Below, one piece after another: positions 1-5,217 of a DNA stretch of 5,660 bases. Both the position numbers and the translations under genes were made by a program. Origin of the DNA: an uncultured Desulfuromonadales bacterium (lineage in GTDB: Bacteria; Desulfobacterota; Desulfuromonadia; Desulfuromonadales; Geopsychrobacteraceae); NCBI GenBank assembly GCA_947259685.1, contig CAMYNC010000202.1, positions 1 to 5,660 on the forward strand, written 5' to 3'. Each line of letters opens with the position of its first letter. The first letter of the stretch is position 1. A model generated the notes under the pieces. The model saw only the letters and a program-made list of their open reading frames with translations. It had not been told where the DNA came from and searched no databases.

Positions 1-30
1 TTAAGGGGTCAGCCCTTCACTCTTGACAGG
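1..30 (+). repeat. REP-like repeat core (segment A), copy 1
   Basis: This copy matches 3761-3790 at 29 of 30 positions; only position 21 differs (t here, a there). It contains the short hairpin AAGGG-GTCAG-CCCTT (3-17) followed by TTGACA (23-28). The same core recurs in the same orientation at 807, 2176 and 5633. Copy 3761 lies directly upstream of a REP-associated tyrosine transposase gene, so I call the family REP-like. The left border cannot be judged because the window starts here. Confidence 0.8.
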
Positions 31-111
31 TTTTGTGGAAAAACAAGGTTGGATGGTCTTCCGAATGGGGGCGGGTACTTATTAATGGATTGTATCTAGC
101 AGTAAGAGACC

Positions 112-215
112 TTTTTCACCACTGAGGACAGATTTCTCTGTGCTCTCCGCGTTCTCAAATGAGCGAAGCGAACGGAGGGTAGCGTAATTTTTTATTCAGG
201 AGGGGGAGCATTGAG
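112..215. other. Gene-free intergenic repeat debris
   Basis: No credible gene lies between the first repeat and the promoter at 250. The stretch around 118-155 reads, on the minus strand, like the interspersed motif of the form CGCAGAG..CGC.GAG. A plus-strand relative occurs at 2015-2044, so the two lie in opposite orientation. A purine-rich run (aggagggggag, 198-208) looks like a ribosome binding site, but the only frame it could serve is 21 codons from a TTG and resembles nothing I know. Confidence 0.4.
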
Positions 216-249
216 AAAAAGCCACGTAGTTTCCAGTCTGTTTCCATTG

Positions 250-277
250 TTGACATGGTACGGCAATGACGTATAAT
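250..277 (+). promoter_or_regulatory. Consensus sigma-70 promoter of the RelE/XRE locus
   Basis: Perfect -35 (TTGACA, 250-255) and -10 (TATAAT, 272-277) hexamers are separated by 16 bp. Transcription would start near 284, essentially at the first recognisable codon of the toxin relic (287). The short inverted repeat CATTG/CAATG (245-249 and 264-268) straddles the -35 and could be part of an autoregulatory operator for the XRE protein, though this is weak. The promoter would now drive mainly the surviving antitoxin gene. Confidence 0.75.
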
Positions 278-286
278 GATTGTGCT

Positions 287-468
287 CTGACCTTCATTGA
301 ATCGCCGCTTTTTTCAAAACAGGTTTACGATTATCTGGACGATGAAGAATATGCGTCATTTCAGGTGAAATTTGGCTGCTGCTGATTTATGCAAAGGGTG
401 CAGTAGATAGCATTCCGGGGCATATCCTCAAAGCACTGAAAAAGGAGATGGAAGATGCCGATCGATGA
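287..468 (+). pseudogene. RelE/HigB-family toxin relic, internally deleted and frameshifted
   Basis: Two separate frames encode the two ends of a RelE/HigB-type toxin of the kind paired with XRE antitoxins. The N-terminal part (from 287) reads LTFIESPLFSKQVYDYLDDE and continues to about 364. The C-terminal part, in another frame from 364, reads GEIWLLLIYAKGAVDSIPGH and continues to the TGA at 466-468. The middle normally present in this family, including the glycine- and arginine-rich stretch and the IYYW-like strand, is absent; I estimate about 40-45 residues missing from family length (inference). In the N-terminal frame a stop appears at 383-385. That frame has an ATG at 266, but it lies upstream of the predicted transcription start, so the original start codon may also be lost (CTG at 287). 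The old stop overlaps the antitoxin start by 14 bases, the usual toxin-first arrangement. Toxic activity is very unlikely. Confidence 0.85.
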
Positions 469-766
469 AAAAGAGCTTCTCAAGCGGGATGCTGAGCGCA
501 ACATTGGCGATGAATTACTCCAGGCTATTCGGGATATCAAGTCAGGTAAGACAGGTCGGGTATCTACCGTTGAAGTGTCACCTGTCGCAGAAGCCAGACA
601 TAAGGTCGGCCTTTCTCAGCAGGAATTTGCGAAACTTCTCGGTGTTTCACCGCGCACCTTACAAGAGTGGGAGCAGGGCCGTCGCCAACCATCAGGCGCA
701 GCAAAATCCTTGATTATGATCGCCATCAAACATCCTGAAATTCTCAAAGAAGTCCTGGCTGCGTGA
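455..766 (+). CDS. XRE-family helix-turn-helix antitoxin (HigA-like), orphaned
   Basis: This 103-residue DNA-binding protein belongs to the XRE/HigA-like antitoxins encoded after a RelE/HigB toxin. The N-terminal third (about 1-40) is charged and helical and probably held the toxin. The helix-turn-helix covers about residues 48-80: LSQQEFAKLLGVS, then RTLQEWEQGRRQPSG as the recognition helix and following turn. The C-terminus ends with a helix around KHPEILKEVL. The ATG at 455 is preceded by GGAG (444-447) at 7 bases spacing, and it overlaps the toxin remnant's stop, indicating former translational coupling. Expression should come from the consensus promoter at 250-277, and the protein probably represses it, as is usual for the family. 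Because its toxin is broken it is an orphan antitoxin. It might persist as a regulator, or by protecting against a related toxin elsewhere; neither is shown by the sequence. Confidence 0.9.
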   Translation: MPIDEKELLKRDAERNIGDELLQAIRDIKSGKTGRVSTVEVSPVAEARHKVGLSQQEFAKLLGVSPRTLQEWEQGRRQPSGAAKSLIMIAIKHPEILKEVLAA

Positions 767-806
767 ATGTAAACCAGCTCTAGCCGAGGATGAACGCTGG
801 TAAACA

Positions 807-911
807 GGGGTCAGCCCTTCAGGCTTGACAAAAACGGCAAAATTCCTGGTAGGCAATGGAAAGCTGAACCCAATGGGACGCTGATTTACGCTGAAAGGGC
901 AGGATTTAAAG
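807..911 (+). repeat. Full REP-like unit (segments A+B), copy 2
   Basis: Segment A is at 807-843: GGGGTCAGCCCTTC, then CTTGACAAAAACGGCAAAAT. Segment B is at about 853-911: AATGGAAA, then CCCAATGGGACGCTGATTTACG, here as GGGACGCTGATTTACGCTGA, ending GGCAGGATTTAAA. The same A-then-B order is seen at 2176-2288. Together with about 170 bases of unremarkable sequence on its right (912-1080) it fills the gap between the XRE gene and the RelE operon. I see no gene and no convincing terminator in that gap. Confidence 0.8.
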
Positions 912-1080
912 ATTTTTTTTTGCCGCCGATGAAAGCCGATAGACACGGACAAGGCCTAAACCCAATGAACAAGACCCCGATGCTTTTGGTTTAACTCTCT
1001 GATTTTCTCTGTGGCCCCAAAAGTTTTATTATTTTAAAAGTTCAGGCGACCGAAAGTTTGCAGCCCAAGACAAGAGGTCA

Positions 1081-1335
1081 CTACCGATAGACCTGTTTGC
1101 GGTGTGCGATACGCAGGACCAGGATCAGCACTTCTCTTTCTTTGATTTCGTAGATGACACGGTAGTTGCCACTTCGAATTCGACGGAGGCCCGTAAGTTC
1201 TCCTTTAAGAACTTTGCCGATGTGTGGGTTCTCCGTGAGTTGGTCGATTGCTGAGACAATTCGGATTCGTTCCTTTTTGTCGAGACTTTGCAGCTCTTTG
1301 AACGCACTTTTCTTAATCTTCAGAGAGTAGGGCAC
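1081..1335 (-). CDS. RelE/ParE-family toxin
   Basis: This 84-residue type II toxin has the RelE fold; RelE relatives cleave mRNA in the ribosome, while ParE relatives target gyrase. Family-typical stretches are visible: MPYSLKIKKSAFKELQSL at the N-terminus (1-18), LRRIRSGNYRVIYEI in the middle strands (50-64), and LRIAHRKQVYR at the C-terminus (74-84). The last contains the basic and aromatic residues (R75, H78, R79, Y83) expected near a RelE active site. I chose the GTG at 1335-1333 because GGGAGG (1350-1345) lies 9 bases upstream. The ATG at 1344-1342 abuts that Shine-Dalgarno directly and is a poorer choice, adding only three residues. The gene overlaps the end of the antitoxin gene by 23 bases, so translation is probably coupled. 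It appears intact. Whether the target is mRNA or gyrase cannot be settled from sequence alone; the C-terminal pattern favours the RelE side. Confidence 0.88.
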   Translation of the reverse strand: MPYSLKIKKSAFKELQSLDKKERIRIVSAIDQLTENPHIGKVLKGELTGLRRIRSGNYRVIYEIKEREVLILVLRIAHRKQVYR

Positions 1336-1534
1336 GTTTTGCATCCTCCCAATCGAGTGTTTCATCGGTAGGATCCTGAAGCCTTTCGATGGCAACCGAA
1401 AGATCAACAAAATCTTCCAGGTAGGCTTCAATTGCCTGACGAATCACATCTGCCCGAGAGCGGTGAAGGGTTTGAGCTGCCTTGTCGAGAGCCGAAACAA
1501 GTGTGTCTGGGAGTCGTGCAGTAATCTGGGACAT
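1313..1534 (-). CDS. Ribbon-helix-helix antitoxin of the RelE pair
   Basis: This 73-residue antitoxin has an N-terminal ribbon-helix-helix DNA-binding domain: strand SQITARLP (2-9), helix A about 10-23, and helix B from SRADVIRQAIEAYLEDF (26-42). An acidic C-terminal tail (about 43-73, with DPTDETLDWEDAKRALL) would wrap and neutralise the toxin. The ATG at 1534-1532 is fixed by a strong GGAGG (1544-1540) five bases upstream; a longer in-frame opening to 1633 would run through the promoter and operator and is rejected. It is the first gene of the operon, followed by the overlapping toxin. The palindrome at 1553-1569, over the -10, is the likely site at which this protein represses its own operon. 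It looks intact, unlike the XRE locus on the other strand. Confidence 0.9.
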   Translation of the reverse strand: MSQITARLPDTLVSALDKAAQTLHRSRADVIRQAIEAYLEDFVDLSVAIERLQDPTDETLDWEDAKRALLSED

Positions 1535-1552
1535 ATAAACCTCCGCAACGTG

Positions 1553-1569
1553 TAATGTCATTGACATTA
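1553..1569. promoter_or_regulatory. Palindromic operator of the RHH/RelE operon
   Basis: TAATGTCA-T-TGACATTA is a perfect palindrome with 8-bp arms and one central base. It overlaps the -10 hexamer and predicted transcription start of the minus-strand antitoxin-toxin operon and lies just upstream of the antitoxin Shine-Dalgarno. Ribbon-helix-helix antitoxins bind such short palindromes as dimers or tetramers, so autorepression here is the natural reading (inference). Confidence 0.8.
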
Positions 1570-1594
1570 TAGTGAGGTCGATGAGGATGCGCAA
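1566..1594 (-). promoter_or_regulatory. Promoter of the RHH/RelE operon
   Basis: On the minus strand the -10 is a perfect TATAAT (1571-1566). Exactly 17 bp upstream lies TTGCGC (1594-1589), a partial -35 match. Start of transcription is predicted near 1559, giving a short leader carrying the GGAGG at 1544-1540. The palindrome at 1553-1569 covers the -10 and start site. Confidence 0.7.
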
Positions 1595-1616
1595 GCTGGG
1601 AATGCCTAAAGGGCCA

Positions 1617-1680
1617 GGATTTCCACTTGACAAGGACTGTCAAATCCCTGGTTAGCAATGGAAATGGGACGCTGATTTAC
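1617..1680 (+). repeat. Partial REP-like unit, copy 3
   Basis: CTTGACAAGGACTGTCAAAT at 1626-1645, then CCTGGTTAGCAATGGAAA and GGGACGCTGATTTAC, parallel the second part of segment A and the first part of segment B in the copy at 807. The GGGGTCAGCCC hairpin and the B end (GCTGAAAAGGCATGATTT) are missing. The stretch forms its own hairpin TTGACA-aggac-TGTCAA (1627-1632 with 1638-1643). It marks the right side of the RHH/RelE block. Confidence 0.65.
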
Positions 1681-1683
1681 ATC

Positions 1684-1728
1684 TCTTTCAACAGGGAGAT
1701 ACAGGATGAAACCAGTTAAGCCAAACCC
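1684..1728 (+). repeat. Direct repeat, left copy (CAGGGA..TACAGGATGAAACCAG type)
   Basis: CTCTTTCAACAGGGAGATAC, then AGGATGAAACCAG and CCAAAC, recurs at 2054-2106 with a small insertion in the right copy. The two copies bracket the roughly 330-base gene-free stretch between them. The segment belongs to an interspersed family built on CAGGGAT and CAGGAT words, also seen at 1815-1846 and inverted at 1879-1919. Confidence 0.65.
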
Positions 1729-2053
1729 TTGAAGTTAAACCAAACTTCGAATAGGAAAGCCTGGTTGTGCGCTTCAGTCAAGTGGATGAGTCTATCTGGC
1801 AGACACCGAAAGGCATTCTTACAGGGATGGGCAGGATGGCCAGGATAAAGACCAAATTCCAGGGGGGTTCTGACTTCAATCCTGTATCTCCTGCATCTCC
1901 TGCATATCCCTGTGAATACAATTGGTTTGGAGTTTTGTCCAAAGATCCTCTCTATGCCCTCTCCGACTCGAGGGAGAGGAGCGAACGGGCGGGAGAAAGC
2001 CTTAAAGACCTTATCACGCTGAGCCGCAGAGAACGCCGAGAAACCCGACAAGG
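1729..2053. other. Gene-free mosaic of interspersed repeats
   Basis: No reading frame here has a recognisable product; the two frames of about 105 and 169 codons run straight through repeat sequence and I reject them. Contents: CAGGGAT/CAGGAT words on the plus strand at 1815-1846 face an inverted relative at 1879-1919 (rich in CTCCTGCAT), making an imperfect stem. A hairpin CCTCTCC-gactcgag-GGAGAGG lies at 1958-1979. A CGCAGAG..CGC.GAG motif is at 2015-2044. This looks like serial accumulation of intergenic repeats, perhaps replacing a lost gene between two REP-like units. Confidence 0.55.
1815..1919. repeat. Imperfect inverted repeat of CAGGGAT/CAGGAT words
   Basis: The left arm, ACAGGGATGGGCAGGATGGC followed by CAGGAT (1821-1846), and the right arm at 1879-1919 (ATCCTGTATCTCCTGCATCT, then CCTGCATATCCCTGTGAAT) are reverse-complement relatives with several mismatches and extra units in the right arm. 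Single-strand folding into a long imperfect stem is possible. Confidence 0.5.
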
Positions 2054-2106
2054 CTCTTTCAACAGGGAAATACAGGATATGTAGGATGAAACCAGTCAAA
2101 CCAAAC
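2054..2106 (+). repeat. Direct repeat, right copy
   Basis: GCTCTTTCAACAGGGAAATA, then CAGGATATGTAGGATGAAAC and CAGTCAAACCAAAC, repeats 1684-1728 with an extra ATGTAGGAT word. It runs directly into segment B of the next REP-like unit. Confidence 0.65.
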
Positions 2107-2288
2107 ATTATTGGACGCTTATTTACGCTGAAAGGGCATGATTTAAAGTCAAAGGCGGGAGCAAAGAGAAGCAACGGGGTCAGCCATTCACACGTGACAA
2201 AAATGGCAAAATGCTTTGTTGACAATGGAAACCAAAGCCCAATTGGACACTGATTGGCGCTGAAAAGGCATGATTTAAATCACAGGCT
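2101..2288 (+). repeat. Composite REP-like array B-A-B, copies 4a/4b
   Basis: Segment B comes first (2109-2160: ATTGGACGCTTATTTACGCT, then GGGCATGATTTAAAGTCAAA). After a 15-base joint, segment A follows at 2176-2212 (GGGGTCAGCCATTCACACGT, then GACAAAAATGGCAAAAT). Then a second segment B runs to 2288 (CCCAATTGGACACTGATTGG, then AAAAGGCATGATTTAAATC). The alternation recalls bacterial interspersed mosaic elements built from REP units. In this copy the hairpin right arm and TTGACA are mutated (CCATT, GTGACA). Confidence 0.75.
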
Positions 2289-2330
2289 AAAATATATTCT
2301 GGTGATAATTCTGACCTTTTCTTGGGGTAG

Positions 2331-2361
2331 GGCTAATTGTCAATATGATTGACAATTAGCC
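2331..2361. promoter_or_regulatory. Perfect 14-bp inverted repeat upstream of the ATPase gene
   Basis: GGCTAATTGTCAAT (2331-2344) and ATTGACAATTAGCC (2348-2361) are exact reverse complements separated by ATG. The right arm contains TTGACA (2349-2354), and 17 bp downstream lies TAACCT (2372-2377), a weak -10. If used, transcription would begin almost at the ATPase start codon (2385). Candidate roles are an operator over the promoter or an RNA/DNA hairpin; no T-run follows, so a terminator is less likely. Confidence 0.7.
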
Positions 2362-2384
2362 GAAGTTTCGCTAACCTCCCTTTT

Positions 2385-3557
2385 ATGTTCATCAAAAGAA
2401 CCGCCGAAAAGACATTCCAAGTCCTGTTGCGACAGTATCCGAGTGTTGCAGTGACTGGTCCTCGCCAATCAGGGAAAACGACTCTGGTTCGTCATGCGTG
2501 TCCTGATAAACCTTATGTGCTGCTGGAAGATCTTGATACGCGACAGTTCGCCCAAGACGATCCGCGAGGTTTTCTAGGCCAGTATCCTGACGGGGCCATT
2601 TTCGACGAAGTTCAGCGATGCCCTGATCTGTTCTCTTACCTGCAGGGGATTGCCGACCGTGATCGGCGTTCCGGCTTGTTTGTTCTGACCGGTTCTCAGC
2701 AATTCGGTCTCAGGTCCGGTATCAGCCAAACGCTTGCAGGACGCGTGGCCCTGTTGTCGTTGCTTCCATTTTCGCTTAACGCACTGGATGGTTCTGACCA
2801 GGTGCCTGGTAGCCTGTCTGAATTGCTGTGGAAGGGATGTTACCCGCCGCTGTATGATCGCGGTTACGATCCGGGGCCCTGGTGTGGCAATTACGTGCGC
2901 ACCTACATCGAGCGCGATGTCCGCCAGATGATCAATGTGCGTGACCTGTCGACATTTCAACGGTTCCTGCGCTTGTGCGCCGGTCGCACCGGACAGCTTG
3001 TCAATTTGTCTAGCCTGGCCGGTGATTGCGGCATCACGCACAACACAGCCAAGGCGTGGATCTCGGTGCTGGAAGCCAGCTATATTATTTATCTGCTACA
3101 GCCTCATTATCAGAATTTCAATAAGCGCCTGGTCAAAACGCCCAAGCTCTATTTCCTGGATACCGGGTTAGCGGTCTGGTTGCTTGGGATTCATGATCCG
3201 GCACAATTGCTGTTACATCCCCTGTACGGACCTTTATTCGAATCTTTTGTGGTCAGCGAATTCCTGAAGGCACGTCTACATACTGGTCTTGAATCGAACC
3301 TCTACTTCTGGCGTGACCGCTCCGGTCATGAAGTTGATCTTCTCGTTGACGAAGGGCGTCGGATCCTGCCCGTTGAAGTGAAGGCAGGGCAAACGGTTGC
3401 TGCCGATTTCTTGAAACCGATTAAGCGCTGGCAGGAACTGGCCGGTGAGGCAGCAGGGCCGGCAATGTTGATCTATGGCGGGATAGAGCAACAGGAGAGG
3501 TCAGATTGCTCAGTTATCCCTTGGCGGCAGTTGGCCCGTGCATGCAACAAACTTTAG
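2385..3557 (+). CDS. AAA_14/DUF4143 family ATPase
   Basis: This 390-residue cytoplasmic ATPase has the common AAA_14 plus DUF4143 architecture, a family whose cellular role is poorly defined. Residue positions count from the ATG at 2385. Walker A is GPRQSGKT (25-32). Walker B is GAIFDEVQ (70-77). A sensor-like strand FVLTGSQQ is at 99-106, followed by TLAGRVALLSLLPFS (116-130), typical of the family. A winged-helix-like stretch near 206-234 (LSSLAGDCGITHNTAKAWIS) leads into DUF4143. The C-terminus has a PD-(D/E)xK-like nuclease fold signature: HEVDLLV (D318) and LPVEVKAG (E331, K333). Length is near the family norm and the gene looks intact. I chose ATG 2385 because homologues begin MxIKR; a TTG at 2349 would place the start inside the inverted repeat. 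No Shine-Dalgarno precedes 2385, so leaderless translation is possible. It stands alone between REP-like arrays, so context gives no partner. Confidence 0.9.
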   Translation: MFIKRTAEKTFQVLLRQYPSVAVTGPRQSGKTTLVRHACPDKPYVLLEDLDTRQFAQDDPRGFLGQYPDGAIFDEVQRCPDLFSYLQGIADRDRRSGLFVLTGSQQFGLRSGISQTLAGRVALLSLLPFSLNALDGSDQVPGSLSELLWKGCYPPLYDRGYDPGPWCGNYVRTYIERDVRQMINVRDLSTFQRFLRLCAGRTGQLVNLSSLAGDCGITHNTAKAWISVLEASYIIYLLQPHYQNFNKRLVKTPKLYFLDTGLAVWLLGIHDPAQLLLHPLYGPLFESFVVSEFLKARLHTGLESNLYFWRDRSGHEVDLLVDEGRRILPVEVKAGQTVAADFLKPIKRWQELAGEAAGPAMLIYGGIEQQERSDCSVIPWRQLARACNKL

Positions 3558-3625
3558 TGTCGAGCTGGCGGAGTTGAGGAAGCAGCCCTGCATTCCTGTG
3601 AATCTCCTCAGCAGGAAACACTAAA
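3553..3625. terminator. Imperfect hairpin after the ATPase gene (possible terminator)
   Basis: TTTAGTGT (3553-3560) pairs with ACACTAAA (3618-3625). Nested inside, GTTGAGGA (3573-3580) pairs with TCCTCAGC (3605-3612) with one wobble. The outer arm begins inside the last codons of the ATPase gene. There is no clear T-run after it, so intrinsic termination is uncertain; it may instead be a small palindromic repeat. Confidence 0.4.
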
Positions 3626-3629
3626 ACCA

Positions 3630-3712
3630 CATTGGACGCTGATTTGCGCTGAAAAGGCATGATTTAAAATCAAAGGCTGGAGCAAAGGCTTAAAGTCAAA
3701 GGCCCGAAAGAA
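3630..3712 (+). repeat. REP-like segment B, copy 5
   Basis: ATTGGACGCTGATTTGCGCT, then GAAAAGGCATGATTTAAAAT and CAAAGGCTGGAGCAAAGG, closely match 2109-2166. A short internal duplication (TTAAAATCAAAGGC, then TTAAAGTCAAAGGC) extends the right end. Segment A follows at 3761, keeping the B-then-A order. Confidence 0.75.
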
Positions 3713-3760
3713 TTCTGGTTTTATGTGTTTTATTCTAATCAGCGGCTATCAGAGCTTGCC

Positions 3761-3790
3761 TTAAGGGGTCAGCCCTTCACACTTGACAGG
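3761..3790 (+). repeat. REP-like repeat core (segment A), copy 5, before the transposase
   Basis: This is almost identical to 1-30 (29 of 30). It holds the hairpin AAGGG-GTCAG-CCCTT (3763-3777) and TTGACA (3783-3788), and ends 53 bases before the transposase start codon. REP-associated transposases typically lie between copies of the repeat they recognise; here the next copy, in the same orientation, is at 5633. Confidence 0.85.
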
Positions 3791-3843
3791 GTTGGCAAAA
3801 ATGCTAGTCTGGGAATTATCTTAAACCGAAAAAGAGGATTCCC

Positions 3844-5217
3844 ATGGCACGCCCCTTGCGCATTCAATATCCGGGCGCTTTTTATCACGTGACCTCACGC
3901 GGGAATGAACGCAAGGATATCTATAAAACTCCTAGCGATCGGCAACGATTTCTGGCTTATTTGGAGTCCGCTTCTGAGAGCTATGGCGCCAAGATTCATG
4001 CCTACTGCTTGATGTCCAATCATTACCACCTGCTGATCGAAACCCCTTTGGGGAATCTTTCCCGCATCATGGGTCACATCAACGGTGCTTACACAACCTA
4101 CTTCAATACCAAGAGAAAACGCTCAGGGCACCTTTTCCAGGGACGTTACAAATCCATACTGGTAGAGGTAGATGCTTACGCCACTGAGCTCTCTGCCTAT
4201 ATTCACTTGAATCCGCTACGCGCCGGGATCGTTTCTCGCCCCGAGGAATTTTTCTGGTCAAGTTATCGCGCCTACATTGGTGAAATCGTTCCACCGCATT
4301 GGCTCAAAACCGATCTGGTGCTCAACCTGTTCACCCCAAACAAGCTAACAGCGCATACTCTGTATCGAAAGTTTGTCGAGGAGCGGCTCGGTCAGGAGGC
4401 ACAAAATCACCTGGCGGTAACCGTCGGTGCGACATTTTTGGGGAGTGACGCTTTTATCAGGGACGTGGCGGAAAAACATTTTTCACGCGAACAGCAAGAA
4501 TCAAACCCCTCTCCTGTGCTTATCGGGAGCTGGAACCCATCCATCGACCGGATTGTCGCCGCAGTCGATTCCGCTTTTGCCGGAGACGCCAAGGAGGTTC
4601 GAAAGGCTGCAATCTATCTTTGCCACAAACTCTCCGGGACAACTCTGCGGGAGATCGGCAGGTATTTCGGACTTGGCGAGTCGGGAGTGTCTCAGGCCTG
4701 TCGACGTTATGAAGCCACCCTTGAGCAGGATCGCCACTTGAAACGGAAGCTGGTTTCACTGAAGGAGGAACTGCAGGCTGAGCGAAGTGAGAGGGCAGAG
4801 GGGAGAGGGCAGAGGGGAGGGCCTGAGCTTCTGGAAAAGAAAATCACCGAGGTGCTGAAGGGTTTCCCGCAAGTGGTGTTCACGACTCTGTTCGGTTCTG
4901 CGGCCAAGGGCCGAATGACAGAGCAGAGCGATGTGGATATTGCTGTCGCTGCGCAGGAAAAACTCTCGGCCGAAAGCCGTGGGCAACTTGCCGTCGCGCT
5001 TTCATGCGCCCTTGAAAGGGAGGTGGACCTCATCGATCTTCAGGCGGTTTCCGGGCTTATTCTGGAGCAGGCGCTTGGCACCGGGAAAATCGTGAAAAAT
5101 GCCGACCATGATCTTTATTCCAGGCTGCTGAAACGGCTGTGGTACAACCAGGCGGACATGATGCCCTACTACCGACGGATACTTGAACAGAGGAGCAGGC
5201 GATGGCTTCAACAATAA
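3844..5217 (+). CDS. REP-associated Y1 transposase fused to MntA-type nucleotidyltransferase
   Basis: This is a 457-residue fusion. Residues 1-150 form a complete Y1/HUH transposase domain of the REP-associated (RAYT, IS200-like) family: MARPLRIQYPGAFYHVTSRG at the start, the HUH motif in NHYHLLIE (H60, H62), and the probable catalytic tyrosine Y119 in AYIHLNPLRAG. It would nick single-stranded REP-like DNA. Residues about 232-292 resemble DnaA domain IV (RKAAIYLCHKLSG, then TLREIGRYFGLGESGVSQAC), a likely DNA-binding helix-turn-helix. A charged helix and a Gly/Arg/Glu linker (about 293-327) follow. Residues about 328-457 are a full minimal nucleotidyltransferase: LFGSAAKGRMTEQSDVDIAV (G351, S352, D363, D365), with the third acidic position in EVDLIDL (D395). 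MntA enzymes AMPylate and silence HepT. The hepT gene overlaps the 3' end, so this half is its likely antitoxin. ATG 3844 has AGAGGA (3833-3838) five bases upstream. No stop or frameshift interrupts the fusion and all key residues of both halves are present. Joint activity in one chain is inferred. Confidence 0.92.
   Translation: MARPLRIQYPGAFYHVTSRGNERKDIYKTPSDRQRFLAYLESASESYGAKIHAYCLMSNHYHLLIETPLGNLSRIMGHINGAYTTYFNTKRKRSGHLFQGRYKSILVEVDAYATELSAYIHLNPLRAGIVSRPEEFFWSSYRAYIGEIVPPHWLKTDLVLNLFTPNKLTAHTLYRKFVEERLGQEAQNHLAVTVGATFLGSDAFIRDVAEKHFSREQQESNPSPVLIGSWNPSIDRIVAAVDSAFAGDAKEVRKAAIYLCHKLSGTTLREIGRYFGLGESGVSQACRRYEATLEQDRHLKRKLVSLKEELQAERSERAEGRGQRGGPELLEKKITEVLKGFPQVVFTTLFGSAAKGRMTEQSDVDIAVAAQEKLSAESRGQLAVALSCALEREVDLIDLQAVSGLILEQALGTGKIVKNADHDLYSRLLKRLWYNQADMMPYYRRILEQRSRRWLQQ
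4789..4816 (+). repeat. Two perfect 14-bp tandem units inside the fusion linker
   Basis: GAGAGGGCAGAGGG is present twice in tandem (4789-4802 and 4803-4816) and is followed by a further GAGGG. It encodes the Arg/Glu/Gly-rich linker between the DnaA-C-like region and the nucleotidyltransferase. A period of 14 is not a multiple of 3, so gain or loss of one unit shifts the reading frame. Confidence 0.85.

Noticed and set aside
211..276. 21-codon leader peptide from a TTG after aggagggggag
   Set aside because: Rare start codon, no recognisable product, and it ends in the -10 of the next promoter; probably chance.
773..801. ACCAGC/GCTGGT hairpin after the XRE gene as a terminator
   Set aside because: Only six pairs with a 17-base loop and no T-run.
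692..952. 86-codon minus-strand frame
   Set aside because: Antisense to the XRE gene and the REP-like unit; similar peptides appear from other repeat copies, so it reflects repeat sequence, not a gene.
1081..1431. Longer RelE toxin starting at 1431
   Set aside because: It would lie over most of the antitoxin in another frame; the family N-terminus begins at PYSLKIKK, served by GGGAGG at 1350-1345.
1313..1633. Longer antitoxin starting at 1633
   Set aside because: The added 33 residues would cover the promoter and palindromic operator; the ATG at 1534 has a strong GGAGG at five bases and begins the standard MSQITARLPD sequence.
1716..2225. 169-codon minus-strand frame, and a 105-codon plus-strand frame at 1767-2084
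   Set aside because: Both run through interspersed repeats shared with other intergenic places, and their translations show no domain or family pattern.
4520..5033. Minus-strand frames antisense to the fusion gene
   Set aside because: They are shadows of a strongly supported plus-strand gene with intact motifs and carry no recognisable domains.
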